From positions 4,650,001 through 4,714,000 of the forward strand of contig NZ_SHLD01000001.1 in the NCBI RefSeq assembly GCF_004217615.1: a DNA stretch of 64,000 nt, written 5' to 3'. The DNA is from Micromonospora kangleipakensis. Lineage in GTDB: Bacteria > Actinomycetota > Actinomycetes > Mycobacteriales > Micromonosporaceae. The notes beneath the pieces are model-generated. The model saw only the letters and a program-made list of their open reading frames with translations, was not told where the DNA came from and did not search any database. Shown here piece by piece: positions 27,309 to 36,234 of this stretch (within the stretch, counting starts at the first letter, position 1; the number at the start of each line of letters is the position of its first letter). Both the position numbers and the translations under genes were made by a program.

Positions 27309-27803
27309 TCAGACCACCGAGGCTCGTCCGGGGTCTACCGGGTTGATCGTGTGTTCCTCGAGCAGGCTCTCCAAGGCTTCCAGGCCACTGGTGCGCCGGA
27401 AGTCCTTCTCGGCCTTGGTGATCGGCAGCAGCCACAGGATCCGGGCATGAGCGCCGGTTCCCCATTCGCATATCTCGAAATCCGGTCCGAAGGGGTACGG
27501 CAGAGTCACCAGGTAGTGATCGCATCTCGAGTCGTCCCGCCAAGGACGGCCGATCGGCACCGTGTGTCCGACGTCGAGCCGCTGGCTAGCCGGACCGCAG
27601 TGGTAGTAGGCGTTCATGGTCATGCTTTCCAGGTTTTGCCAGTCATCACGCGGTGCCGCCAGAAAGAACTCCAGCCCATGGCCGTGTTCCTGCGTCGCAG
27701 CCCAGCAACCGGAGCTCACGTACAACCACCAGCCGCTGGCAACGCGGGGGTGGACCCGGTAGACCCGAAATCCGGGAACTCGACTCTCGATCGGCCCTTC
27801 CAC
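27309..27803 (-). CDS. Suppressor-of-fused (SUFU) domain protein
   Basis: About 164 residues resembling the bacterial SUFU family. GWWLYVSSGCWAATQEHGHG, LEFFLAAPRDDWQNLESMTM and HTVPIGRPWRDDSRCDHYLV are characteristic, ending with FEICEWGTGAHARILWLLPI and KAEKDF. Bacterial SUFU proteins are common immunity partners of polymorphic toxins. The start is uncertain; a GTG at 27803 is used, and the frame is open to 27881. Up to some tens of residues of the usual N-terminus may be missing. Boundary repeats lie on both sides. Confidence 0.75.
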   Translation of the reverse strand: MEGPIESRVPGFRVYRVHPRVASGWWLYVSSGCWAATQEHGHGLEFFLAAPRDDWQNLESMTMNAYYHCGPASQRLDVGHTVPIGRPWRDDSRCDHYLVTLPYPFGPDFEICEWGTGAHARILWLLPITKAEKDFRRTSGLEALESLLEEHTINPVDPGRASVV

Positions 27804-27907
27804 GCCATCCGCCGGTCCGGCCGGGTGTCCGGCACACCGGGCAGCCGCTGCGCCATGGCGCACCTGTCCATCGGGTGGCACGGACGTCGCCTACCAACTG
27901 TGACGAC

Positions 27908-27980
27908 TCCACTGTTCTCGGCACGACAGCGCACTGCGCCGGGCGGGGCCGACGCGCGGACAGCGGCAGAAGAGCGCGTG
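27908..27980 (+). repeat. Oriented boundary repeat, copy 15
   Basis: Left arm CCACTGTTCTCGGCACGACA; right arm GCGGCAGAAGAGCGCGTG, with GAAGAGC at the core position. A palindrome GGTGTGAA/TTCACACC (28002-28020) lies just beyond and may be an operator or hairpin. Confidence 0.65.
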
Positions 27981-28279
27981 TCGCAGCGATCAGCTTGTTG
28001 CGGTGTGAACCATTCACACCCGATTATGGGCACGGCAACAGGACTCCCGAAGCTCCGGCCAGCCGCAAGGTAGGAACCCTACCGCGCCGGATCGGTTCGA
28101 GATGATCCACCAGGAGATTTGGAACGAGGCGGTCGAGTAGGGATGGCCCGAAGACCCCAACTCTGAGACCGACCTGGAGTAGGCGGATACGCCACTGATC
28201 GGCTGGAGTACCGCCGCGTGCTGTGCCGGTAGTGCCGATAGCGCGAGTGCGCACCGGCGGGCAGACCGGGCTGAGGGAG

Positions 28280-29578
28280 CTACCGGCGGCCGTAGGCACG
28301 GGCCCCTACCTCATGTGCCAGGCCGGGCGCCGGCCCCGTACGGCTCAAGGTCCGGTGCCCCGGCGCGTCAAGGTCCGGTGCCCCGGCGCGGCCGAGATCG
28401 CTGAGCGGAGACCGCGTTCGGGCGGGCGAACGGCGGGACAGCAGGCATCCAGTCAGCGCGGCGGCGAGGCCGGCCAGCCCGGCCGCCGCGAAGCCGCCCG
28501 CTGGCACGGAGACGTCGATCGCCACCCCGACGATCGGGGATCCGAGCGCGAAACCCGCGCTCTGCGCCGAGGATTGCAGACCTGTCGCCTCACCCCGCAC
28601 GCTGGCCGGCGCTAGCCGGCTCACCGCGTCGGCCACCGTGGAAAGGGTCGGCGCGGTGAGAAGCCCGGCGCCGACAACGGCCACGCACAACCAGGGCCAG
28701 TCGTGGGCAAGTCCGGCGGGAATCGTCACGAGCCCGAGCAAGCCGAGCAGCAGCCACGTGGGCAGCGGCCGGGGCAGCGCGCCATAAATCAGCCCGCCGG
28801 CGACGGAGGCCACGCCGAACACGGCTATGACCACGGCGGCCCAGGACACCTGACCTGCTTCTTCGAGCGTGGCGACGATGGCGAGGTCGACGCCGCTGAG
28901 CAGCGTCGTGGTACCGAACGCCATCGTGAGTACGGCAATCATGCCGGCGCCCAGCCACTCCCGGCGCGGGGGCCGTCCGGCCGCGCCGGGATCCGCCTCG
29001 TCCTCGGCACGCAGCGGCGGGTTGAGCAAGGCGATCCCGGCTCCGCCAGCCACGATCGCGGCGCCGACCCCCCACGCCACCACACCGGGGGACATCTTCG
29101 CCGCACACAGGATCACTACCGCCGGGCCCACTATGTACGACAGCTCGCCGTGCACCGATTCCAGCGCGAACGCGGCCCGGCGCTGTCCCGCCGTCGTCAT
29201 CGCGGCGATCGCCTGCCTGGTCACCGGCTGGGCCGGCACCATCAGCAGGCCCGCCGCGAAGGCGGCGCCCAGCAGGATCCCGTACGGCAGGATCGGCACG
29301 CTCAGCCAGAACACGACCTGCAGTACGACAGTGACCAGCAGCACGGTACGCAGGCCCCGCCAGTCGATCATGCGGCCAAGCAGCGGCCCGCCCAGCGCCA
29401 CCCCGGCGGTCAGAGCCGCCGCGACGCCACCCGCTGCCGCGTAGCTCATGTCCAGACCCAGCACGACATACATCGTCAGCGCCATCACGTCAGCCGTGAT
29501 CGCGGCCCGGGCGAGCAGCGAAACGCCCAGCAGCGGTGCCATCCCTGGCACGGCGAGCACCTGTCGGTATCTGGTCAC
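28280..29578 (-). CDS. MFS transporter
   Basis: A 432-residue major facilitator protein with about 12 transmembrane helices. An early loop motif (GPLLGRMIDWRGLRTVLL) corresponds to motif A, and there is a charged central loop near residue 195 (RAEDEADPG). It is of the drug/metabolite exporter type, substrate unknown. The C-terminal 40 residues are non-hydrophobic and are altered by a 23-bp tandem duplication (28345-28390). Divergently transcribed from a LysR regulator, which probably controls it. Confidence 0.88.
   Translation of the reverse strand: MTRYRQVLAVPGMAPLLGVSLLARAAITADVMALTMYVVLGLDMSYAAAGGVAAALTAGVALGGPLLGRMIDWRGLRTVLLVTVVLQVVFWLSVPILPYGILLGAAFAAGLLMVPAQPVTRQAIAAMTTAGQRRAAFALESVHGELSYIVGPAVVILCAAKMSPGVVAWGVGAAIVAGGAGIALLNPPLRAEDEADPGAAGRPPRREWLGAGMIAVLTMAFGTTTLLSGVDLAIVATLEEAGQVSWAAVVIAVFGVASVAGGLIYGALPRPLPTWLLLGLLGLVTIPAGLAHDWPWLCVAVVGAGLLTAPTLSTVADAVSRLAPASVRGEATGLQSSAQSAGFALGSPIVGVAIDVSVPAGGFAAAGLAGLAAALTGCLLSRRSPARTRSPLSDLGRAGAPDLDAPGHRTLSRTGPAPGLAHEVGARAYGRR
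28345..28390. repeat. 23-bp tandem duplication at the MFS 3' end
   Basis: Two identical 23-base units (TCAAGGTCCGGTGCCCCGGC is the first 20) stand head to tail at 28345-28367 and 28368-28390. Because 23 is not a multiple of three, the duplication changes the reading frame of the transporter's C-terminal tail. Confidence 0.85.
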
Positions 29579-29650
29579 CTGCGTGACGCTAGATCGTCCG
29601 TCACGTCATAGGAAGTGGTTAGTTTGTTGGAGCTGGCATAATGAATTCTT

Positions 29651-30493
29651 ATGGCCAGAGATCTTGAGACCGCGTTGCTGCGGTCGTTCGTCACCGCCGT
29701 GCGGGCGGGCAGCATCAGCCGCGCCGCGACCGCGCTCGGACATACCCAGCCCGCGCTCAGCCAGCAGTTGCGCAAGCTCGAGAGGGTTGTCGGTCGTCCG
29801 CTGCTTTACCGGTCGCCGTCTGGCGTCTCGCCGACCCGGGCGGGTGAGGAGCTCCTGCCGTACGCCGAACGCATCCTCTCGCTCTCCGCACAGGCACTCA
29901 CCGAAACCGGACGCGCGCTTACCGGCCACTGCGTCGTCGGGTTGCTCGAAGACCTCGCCGCGTCCCAGCTTCCGCAGGCCCTCGCCGACCTCGCCCGGCT
30001 GCACCCCGGCGCGACGCTGGAGGTGCTCAGCTTTTCCACCGCCGCGATGCGGGAGGCCTACGACGCTGGCCGCGTCCAACTCGTGCTCGACGCGGTGCCG
30101 GACGTTCCCGGGCCGCCGCGCTGGACGGTACGCCGCCCGCTGGTCTGGGCGATCGGCCAGGGTGTGGACGTGGCCGCCGATCCGCTGCCGGTGGTGCTGT
30201 TCTCGAACCCGTGCTCCTGGCGTACGTCAGTGCTGGAAACGCTGGAACGTGCCGATCGGCGCTGGCGGGTGACGTTCGAAAGCAACAGCCTGGTCGGTGT
30301 GCTCGCCGCGGTACGGGCCGGGCTCGGCGTCGCGGCGCTCATGCCCGCGAACCTCGAACCGGTCATGGCCTGCCACGACGCGGACGCCCTGCCCACCCTG
30401 CCGGACGTCGAGCTCGGTCTCGCACGGCACCCACGGACCGAAGGTGATCCGCTGATCGATGCCGTGGAGACCGCGCTGCGACGCATGATCTGA
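29651..30493 (+). CDS. LysR-family transcriptional regulator
   Basis: A 280-residue regulator. The N-terminal winged helix (LLRSFVTAVRAGSISRAATA, LGHTQPALSQQLRKLERVVG) is typical of LysR proteins, and the C-terminal effector domain is the periplasmic-binding-like fold. The ATG at 29651 starts the HTH directly. The 72-bp gap to the divergent MFS gene holds its promoter and presumably its binding site. It likely activates the transporter in response to a small molecule. Confidence 0.9.
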   Translation: MARDLETALLRSFVTAVRAGSISRAATALGHTQPALSQQLRKLERVVGRPLLYRSPSGVSPTRAGEELLPYAERILSLSAQALTETGRALTGHCVVGLLEDLAASQLPQALADLARLHPGATLEVLSFSTAAMREAYDAGRVQLVLDAVPDVPGPPRWTVRRPLVWAIGQGVDVAADPLPVVLFSNPCSWRTSVLETLERADRRWRVTFESNSLVGVLAAVRAGLGVAALMPANLEPVMACHDADALPTLPDVELGLARHPRTEGDPLIDAVETALRRMI

Positions 30494-30506
30494 GTTTCGC
30501 GGCTGG

Positions 30507-30620
30507 TCAGCGCGCCGGTTTCCGTCCAACCCACAACAGGACCTGGCCAGGCGCCCATACGTCGGCGTCGTGGACGTACCAGGTCCGGGGGCTGATGTAG
30601 CAGAGGAACGAAAAGTCACG
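30507..30620 (-). pseudogene. C-terminal gene fragment next to the IS3 element
   Basis: A minus-strand frame ending at 30507 encodes CYISPRTWYVHDADVWAPGQ and VLLWVGRKPAR, which looks like the tail of a real protein. The rest is missing toward the IS3 insertion. I do not recognise the family. Confidence 0.4.
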
Positions 30621-30748
30621 CTAAGGAGCGTGGGCAGACCGCTCTTGGCGTGACTGGTGGTTCCAGAGCTACCGGGAGCCGGGACTGCCCCCAGTTCGGT
30701 TGACTCCTGACCTGTGAGGATGCGTTCCTCGCTGGAAGGATGTCTGCC

Positions 30749-31033
30749 ATGCCGAAAGCGTTCCCGCCGGAGTTTCGCCGTGACGTGGTCGCGGTTGCCC
30801 GCAAGGGCGAGGCGCCCATCGCCCAGATCGCGAAGGACTTCGGGATTTCCGAGTCGTGCCTGCACCGCTGGTTGAAGATCGCCGACGCCGACGACGGGAT
30901 CCGCCCCGGCACCACCAGCTCTGAGTCGGCGGAGCTGCGGGAGCTGCGACGACGCAACAAGCTGCTGGAGCAGGAGAACGAGATCCTGCGCAGGGCGGCG
31001 GCGTTTTTCGCCAAGGAGATCGCCCCAAAATGA
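30749..31033 (+). CDS. IS3-family transposase OrfA
   Basis: A 94-residue helix-turn-helix protein: FPPEFRRDVVAVARKGEAPI, SESCLHRWLK, then a leucine-zipper coiled coil (ELRELRRRNKLLEQENEILR). The ATG at 30749 has GGAAGG at 9 bases. It ends in ATGA overlap with OrfB. In IS3 elements OrfA binds the ends, and an OrfAB fusion or the paired proteins carry out transposition. Confidence 0.9.
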   Translation: MPKAFPPEFRRDVVAVARKGEAPIAQIAKDFGISESCLHRWLKIADADDGIRPGTTSSESAELRELRRRNKLLEQENEILRRAAAFFAKEIAPK

Positions 31034-31893
31034 CGTACCCGCTGGTCGGTGACCTGGCCGCGGACGGGATCCCCGTCGCGGTGACCTGCCGGGTGCTGGG
31101 CTTCAGCAAGCAGGCCTACTACGCGTGGAAGAACAGCCCGGTCGCCCGCCGGGACCTGGAAGACGCCTATCTGATCAACGCCGCTCTCGACATCCACGCC
31201 GACGACCCGGCGTTCGGGTACCGGTTCATCGCGGATGAACTACCTGCCCACGGCATCACCGCCGGCGTCAACCGGGTGGCCAGGCTCTGCTCACAGCAGC
31301 GGATCTGGTCGGTGTTCGCCAAACGCAGAGGCCTCACGAGAAGGGCCGGGCCGCCGGTGCACGACGACCTGGTGCAACGCCGTTTCGCCGCCGACGCGCC
31401 GAACCGGGTGTGGCTGACCGATATCACCGAACACCCCACCGGCGAGGGCAAGCTCTACCTGTGTGCGATCAAGGACGTGTACTCCGGCCGGATCGTCGGC
31501 TACTCCATCGACTCACGGATGAAGGCGTCCCTGGCCGTCGCGGCGCTGTCGAACGCGGCTCGCCTGCGCAGCCCGGCCGGCACGATCGTGCACTCCGACA
31601 GGGGCAGTCAGTTCCGGTCCAGAAAGTTCGTGAAAGCGTTGCACCGCAACGGATTGGTCGGCTCGATGGGGCGCGTCGGCGCCTGCGGTGACAACGCGGC
31701 GATGGAATCGTTCTTCGCCCTACTGCAACGCAACGTCCTCGACCGGCAACGCTGGCACACCCGCCACGAGCTACGCCTGGCGATCGTGACCTGGATCGAA
31801 CGCACCTACCACCGGCGCCGACGGCAAAGACGCCTGGGCCGGCTTACCCCGATCGAGTTTGAGACAATCAACAGGCCCGCACACGCGGCCTGA
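31030..31893 (+). CDS. IS3-family transposase OrfB (DDE integrase domain)
   Basis: A 287-residue catalytic subunit with an N-terminal HTH_21 region (RVLGFSKQAYYAWK) and an rve integrase core. The DDE triad is in VWLTDITEH, HSDRGSQFRS and AAMESFFALLQRN. The frame overlaps OrfA by four bases (ATGA). Intact and full length. Confidence 0.92.
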   Translation: MTYPLVGDLAADGIPVAVTCRVLGFSKQAYYAWKNSPVARRDLEDAYLINAALDIHADDPAFGYRFIADELPAHGITAGVNRVARLCSQQRIWSVFAKRRGLTRRAGPPVHDDLVQRRFAADAPNRVWLTDITEHPTGEGKLYLCAIKDVYSGRIVGYSIDSRMKASLAVAALSNAARLRSPAGTIVHSDRGSQFRSRKFVKALHRNGLVGSMGRVGACGDNAAMESFFALLQRNVLDRQRWHTRHELRLAIVTWIERTYHRRRRQRRLGRLTPIEFETINRPAHAA

Positions 31894-32039
31894 ACCACTC
31901 AACCCCGCGAGTCAACCGAACCCGGGGCAGTCCCGCCTGCTGGTTCGAGGGGCTGCAGGGCGAACTCGCGGCGGGCGGTCACGGTGACCTGCCCGATTAG
32001 GTTCTGCTCCCGAAACTGACCTCAGTCCCAAAGTAGGGC

Positions 32040-32180
32040 TCAGATGATCGCAAGCCAGGAGGCCATGGGCTCGGCCGGGTCGATCGGCAGCCGCACGTAC
32101 GGTTCGTCGTCCTGGATCGCCGTGTCAGGTGGTGGTTGGTCGTCGGGGTCGGTGCGGTCGTCCGCGAATGGGGTGCTCAC
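32040..32180 (-). CDS. Possible 46-residue acidic peptide gene
   Basis: A GTG start with GGAG at suitable spacing opens a 46-codon frame rich in Asp and Pro (VSTPFADDRTDPDDQPPPDT, ending PMASWLAII). A second tiny frame (27 codons, 32217-32300, MSSKIRSLRNGYGSPAYMDT...) precedes it by 36 bases on the same strand. Both could be genuine small genes or chance. No modifying enzyme is adjacent. Confidence 0.35.
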   Translation of the reverse strand: MSTPFADDRTDPDDQPPPDTAIQDDEPYVRLPIDPAEPMASWLAII

Positions 32181-32449
32181 GCGGGTTCTCCGGCGGCGAG
32201 CTCGGGCCGAAGGCCGTCAGGCCGCGGTGAGGTCGAGTCGGGTGTCCATGTACGCCGGCGAGCCATACCCATTGCGAAGCGACCGAATCTTGCTACTCAT
32301 CGAACCCGAACACGCCCAGGCGATCACCTTCGGTTGAACCGCGTCGCAGCGTCGGTGCCCACGCACCTGCGACGGATTCGGCGCCGACCGGGTCGAGCAG
32401 CTGCCGCCGCATGCGCCAAGACAGCCGCCTGCTCGCGACTTGCGACCGA

Positions 32450-32474
32450 TGCGCGCTCATCGGCAATTGAGCAC
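32450..32474 (+). repeat. Collapsed boundary repeat (copy 16)
   Basis: GCGCGCTCATCGGCA of the left arm runs straight into ATTGAGCAC of a right arm, as if the loop between the two GGCA motifs had been deleted. Confidence 0.6.
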
Positions 32475-32514
32475 ATCCAGGCTGACCCGGCGCGAGCCAC
32501 GGACGCAGACGGCT

Positions 32515-32920
32515 TCGGGACCGCCGAAGAGCTCGGTTCGCCGAGTTCGTCGAGGCCTGGGGCGGCAGGTATCCGGCGATCGTGCGGTTGTGGGAGCAGG
32601 CCTGGGCCGAGTTCGTGCCGTTCCTGGCCTTCGACGCCGAGATCCGCACCGTCGTCTCTCCACCAACGCCATCGAGAGCGTCAACTCCCGCATCCGCCGC
32701 GCCGTCCGCGCTCGCGGCCACTTCCCGAACGAGGCCGCCGCGCTCAAGTGCGTCTACCTCGGGATCATGAGCCTCGACCCCACCGGGCAGGGCCGCCGGC
32801 GATGGACGATGCGCTGGAAACTAGCCCTGAACGCCTTCGACATCGCCTTCGAAGGACGCCCGTCCGCAGGCCGCAAGTAGCCGTCAACAATCCGAGTTAC
32901 GCCGTTCGTTTTACAGACCC
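32515..32920 (+). pseudogene. Remnant of an IS256-family (Mutator) transposase
   Basis: The C-terminal part survives in two frames: FAEFVEAWGGRYPAIVRLWE to DAEIRTVV, then TNAIESVNSRIRRAVRARGH to the stop at 32880. The catalytic-domain end and the typical TNAIE motif identify the family. The right inverted end (ACGCCGTTCGTTTTACAGAC, 32899 on) follows at 32899-32920. The N-terminal two thirds and the left end are missing. Confidence 0.8.
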
Positions 32921-32991
32921 CCTGGAGGGCACTGGTGCCGGCTGTGGTCGTGACGCACCGATTGGCGCAGCCCGAGCGCCCGGACTGCTAC

Positions 32992-33083
32992 TGGATCTGA
33001 GGCAGGTCCGGGCGTCGCTGGGGGCGGCGCCGCAGCTCGCGGGCTCGACATCCCCCGTAGCCCGCCATGGTGCCTCAGATCCA
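32992..33083. repeat. 13-bp perfect inverted repeat, 66-bp interior
   Basis: TGGATCTGAGGCA (32992-33004) is exactly inverted at 33071-33083. It could be the ends of a small non-autonomous element or a long-range hairpin. No gene lies inside. Confidence 0.5.
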
Positions 33084-33149
33084 ATGACAGTGCCTCGGGT
33101 CAACTGGCAGAGCTGGGACCACGTCCGGTCGCAGGAGTCGTCGCCCAAT

Positions 33150-33641
33150 TCAGATGGACGGGTCGAGGTGTGCGTTCCACACGGGCGCCGCGCGCTCATG
33201 GGAATCAACTCCGGCGAAGAAGGCGTCGGTCAAAGCGGGATAGTCCTGCCTGTCGATGCCAACAACCTCGATGAACTTGGGCCGGTGCACGGCGAAGCCC
33301 TCGGGACTCGGCTGCGGGCGGTAGGGCACGCCCATCTTGAAGGACCGACGGGCCGGCCCGTATTCGACAGCCTCGACGATCAACGCGTCGGTTCGTCCAC
33401 CAGGCAGGTGCAGGTACCCGTCGACCACCAGCACTGCGCGAATCGCGTCGTGTTGGTTCGTCTGTAGCGCCTCCTGGCCGGCTTGTGCGCCGGCGCCGAC
33501 ATCGTCGAAGGCGAACCGGTCCATGCCGCGATCGCCGCTGGCCTGCTCATAGCCCAGCAGCGGGATCAGTGTCGCTCCATCCGAGACGCCCCAGATGCCG
33601 TGGGCGGCAAAGAGCCCGGCCAGTCGGGCGATTTCCTGCAT
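33150..33641 (-). CDS. Conserved hypothetical protein
   Basis: A 163-residue soluble protein from the ATG at 33641 (QEIARLAGLFAAHGIWGVSD). The middle DAIRAVLVVDGYLHLPGGRT and DALIVEAVEYGPARRSFKMG, and the later FAVHRPKFIEVVG, give an alternating strand pattern. Codon use is like the neighbours. I do not recognise the family. It is transcribed away from the toxin gene, with 360 bases between them. Confidence 0.6.
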   Translation of the reverse strand: MQEIARLAGLFAAHGIWGVSDGATLIPLLGYEQASGDRGMDRFAFDDVGAGAQAGQEALQTNQHDAIRAVLVVDGYLHLPGGRTDALIVEAVEYGPARRSFKMGVPYRPQPSPEGFAVHRPKFIEVVGIDRQDYPALTDAFFAGVDSHERAAPVWNAHLDPSI

Positions 33642-33999
33642 GGCTGCCAGTATTCCAGGGCCACGCGCGCCGTGCTGCCCCAAAATGTGGGCTGTTTCCC
33701 TTTGCGCCCTGGAAACCGGGGCGGAGCCGCTGGCTGCCTTGGCCTCATCGCCGTCGTTGCCGCACCGCGACGCAACGGGCGGTCGAATGCACGGTACCCG
33801 GCTCCAAGGGTCACATCGAACGCGCGTCGGGTCCTGTGGTCGTGCCGGGTCGATGGCGCCGACTTGATCATTGCCAGTGGACGACCCAACCTGCACAGCC
33901 GTCCATTTTGAATGGATAGTTCCGGCAGGGCTGTAGGCAGCGACCTTTGTGAATATGCTGGCCGGGATCTTGGTTGGTCACGTATAGACGGAGGTATCG
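33642..33999. other. Intergenic region before the toxin gene
   Basis: No gene is seen. It contains the upstream regions of the two divergent genes. GGAGG at about 33990 is the ribosome-binding site of the toxin gene. Confidence 0.5.
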
Positions 34000-36234
34000 G
34001 TGAGACACAGAAGACGATGGCGGTCAAGGCTTGCCGCGGTGGTTGCGGCACTGGTCGCCGCACAGGTGGCGCTCGTCGCCGCCCCGGCGTCGGCAGGGGA
34101 GATACCTCTCTGGCAGGTGGAGGTAGCGAAGATCCCCACCGCGAAGTACACCCGGGACGCGAAGGTCTACGTCACCGAGGCTACCCAGGCGTTGCGCCCA
34201 TACGTCGGTGACGGGTTGGGCGAGAGCCGGATCGACCCGGTGTTGGCGGATGTCGCGAGCCGGTATTTCGACGGTGCCCGGCTCAAGAGCGCTGGCGATG
34301 GTGCGGCTGTGTTCGACAACCTCCAGCATCTGGAGTCGTTCCTGAAGAGCCGGCTTACCGGTGCCAGCCCGCCCAGCGGTGAGGCTGAGCAGGCTCATGT
34401 GGTTGCGCTGGTGGAGACCTTGTCGGGGGTGCGGCTGCTGGCGGACGCGGCGATCCAGGACGCCGAGGTGACGATCGGCCCGTTCCGGGCCAGCCCGCCG
34501 CCCGCGCCGGCTCCCGCGGGGCTGGCCGAGGCGTTCGCGGACTTGGAGGCGGCCAAGGTTGACCTGGCCAAGGCTGACGAGATGTTGGTCAAGGCCAACC
34601 CGGAGCCAGCGACCATTCAGGCCGAAAACGCCTGGTCGAACGGCTTCAACGTACTCACCCGGCTCGGCATCACCTACACCGGAGACCACGACAACGACGG
34701 CGTGGTCGACGTGGTGGAGCTGATCTTCGGTGCCAGCCCACTGCTGGTCGACTCCGACGGCGACGGCCTGACCGACAAGTTCGAGATCACCGCGCTCGCT
34801 GGCTGGACCCGACCCAACGCGGTCGACACCGACCAGGACTCCGTCGCCGACGGCGCGGAGGACATCGACGGCGACGGGCTCACCAACCTCCAGGAACAAG
34901 ACCTCGGCACCTCACCCACCGAGGCCGACACCGACGGCGACGGGCTCGGTGACGGCGCCGAGGTCGCCAAGGGCACCAACCCGCTGGTGCCTGACCAGCC
35001 CCGCGCCCCGCCCACGCCCGGCAACAACCCGCCGATCGTGCCGGCGCCCACCGACGCCGACACCGACGGCGACGGCCTGGGTGACAGCGAGGAGGGCGAG
35101 GTCGAGACCAACCCGGCGAACGTCGACACCGACGGTGACGGGCTGTCCGACGGAGAAGAGTACAACGAGCTCAACATCTCGCCGTTACACGTGGACACCG
35201 ACGGTGATGGGCTGTCCGACGGTTACGAACTCGAACACGTTCTGGACCAGGGGCTCGACCCTGCGATCTTCGATGAGCAGGTCAGCAAGTGGACCTACGT
35301 CACCGACTTCCTGCTCGGGCTGGCTGCGGGTTCCTTCGCGGAGCGCGACTCCCTGGCATGGCTCGCCGGCAACCTGTGTTCGGGCGGGCTCGGTTTCATC
35401 CCCGTCGTCGGCACGGCGCTGGGCTTTCTCACCGATGTACGGGACGCGATCGCCGACGCCATCCACGGCGAATGGGTCAGTGCCGGGATCAGCATCGTCG
35501 GGATCGTTCCGGTCGTCGGCGACTCCATCGAGATCGTGGCCAGGCTCGTCCGCTTCGTCCTGAAATATCCCAGGCGGCTGTTGGCTGCCGTAAAGATATT
35601 CATCAAGAACACCGACATCCCCGAGGTCGTCCGGAAGACGGCCCTCAAGGCGGTCCTGGCGGGCGATTACGACAATCTCCTCGCCTTCGGCCTCACCGAT
35701 GATTTCATGTTGCTCCTGGGCAAAACCGGGACCACGGATCTCAAGGTCCTCAACAAGGCGGTGGCGGCCGCGCGAAGGACGGCTCTCCGCCCCGGGTTCC
35801 TGAGGGACAAGGATGCCGCCGAAGACTGGTTGTGGGACATCATGCGGGGCTCCGATCCCCCTCGGTTGGGCGAACCACTGCAGCGGGGTGGCCCCCAGAA
35901 GCATATCGACACCCCCGACAATCCGAAGCCGCGTTCGTACCGCAAACCGGACTACTATGAGGACCTCCCAGACGGGTCGCACAACATTCACGAGATGAAG
36001 TTCGGGACTCCCTACTTTGAGGAGGACGCTCTCAAGCAGTGCCACCAGGACGGAAAACTCAAGCGGGACGGAGGAGTCGGAACGGACCGGATCTCAGACG
36101 TCTTCTGGCATTTCGTGCCGAGAAAGAAGTGGTCCCGCTACGACAACGACTACGTATACTCTCTCGGGCCGACACAGAAACTGCTGGACTGCTTGGCCGA
36201 AGAAAACATCCCGTTCTTCATCTACGTTCCCTGA
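34000..36234 (+). CDS. Secreted calcium-repeat protein with pre-toxin region and putative nuclease toxin tip
   Basis: A 744-residue protein. Residues 1-32 form a signal peptide (RRRWRSRLAAVVAALVAAQV, cleavage after PASA). Residues about 228-425 carry seven thrombospondin-3-like calcium repeats (DTDGDGL motifs). A hydrophobic Gly-rich segment follows (about 435-520; GFIPVVGTALGFLTD and SIVGIVPVVGDSI), as in pre-toxin regions of polymorphic toxins. The last 150 residues have NIHEMKFGTPYFEEDALKQ and a late FWHF...IPFFIYV, consistent with a PD-(D/E)xK nuclease fold with E-x-K. GTG start with GGAGG five bases upstream. The next gene is a candidate immunity gene. The nuclease activity is inferred. 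Confidence 0.72.
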   Translation: MRHRRRWRSRLAAVVAALVAAQVALVAAPASAGEIPLWQVEVAKIPTAKYTRDAKVYVTEATQALRPYVGDGLGESRIDPVLADVASRYFDGARLKSAGDGAAVFDNLQHLESFLKSRLTGASPPSGEAEQAHVVALVETLSGVRLLADAAIQDAEVTIGPFRASPPPAPAPAGLAEAFADLEAAKVDLAKADEMLVKANPEPATIQAENAWSNGFNVLTRLGITYTGDHDNDGVVDVVELIFGASPLLVDSDGDGLTDKFEITALAGWTRPNAVDTDQDSVADGAEDIDGDGLTNLQEQDLGTSPTEADTDGDGLGDGAEVAKGTNPLVPDQPRAPPTPGNNPPIVPAPTDADTDGDGLGDSEEGEVETNPANVDTDGDGLSDGEEYNELNISPLHVDTDGDGLSDGYELEHVLDQGLDPAIFDEQVSKWTYVTDFLLGLAAGSFAERDSLAWLAGNLCSGGLGFIPVVGTALGFLTDVRDAIADAIHGEWVSAGISIVGIVPVVGDSIEIVARLVRFVLKYPRRLLAAVKIFIKNTDIPEVVRKTALKAVLAGDYDNLLAFGLTDDFMLLLGKTGTTDLKVLNKAVAAARRTALRPGFLRDKDAAEDWLWDIMRGSDPPRLGEPLQRGGPQKHIDTPDNPKPRSYRKPDYYEDLPDGSHNIHEMKFGTPYFEEDALKQCHQDGKLKRDGGVGTDRISDVFWHFVPRKKWSRYDNDYVYSLGPTQKLLDCLAEENIPFFIYVP

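Larger units (their letters stand above)
30681..31934 (+). mobile_element. Complete IS3-family element
   Basis: The element is bounded by 26-bp inverted ends that differ at two positions (30681-30706 and 31909-31934; both start GGGACTGCCCC). It is flanked by the 3-bp direct repeat GCC, as expected for IS3 elements. It carries two overlapping genes and appears intact. Confidence 0.88.
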
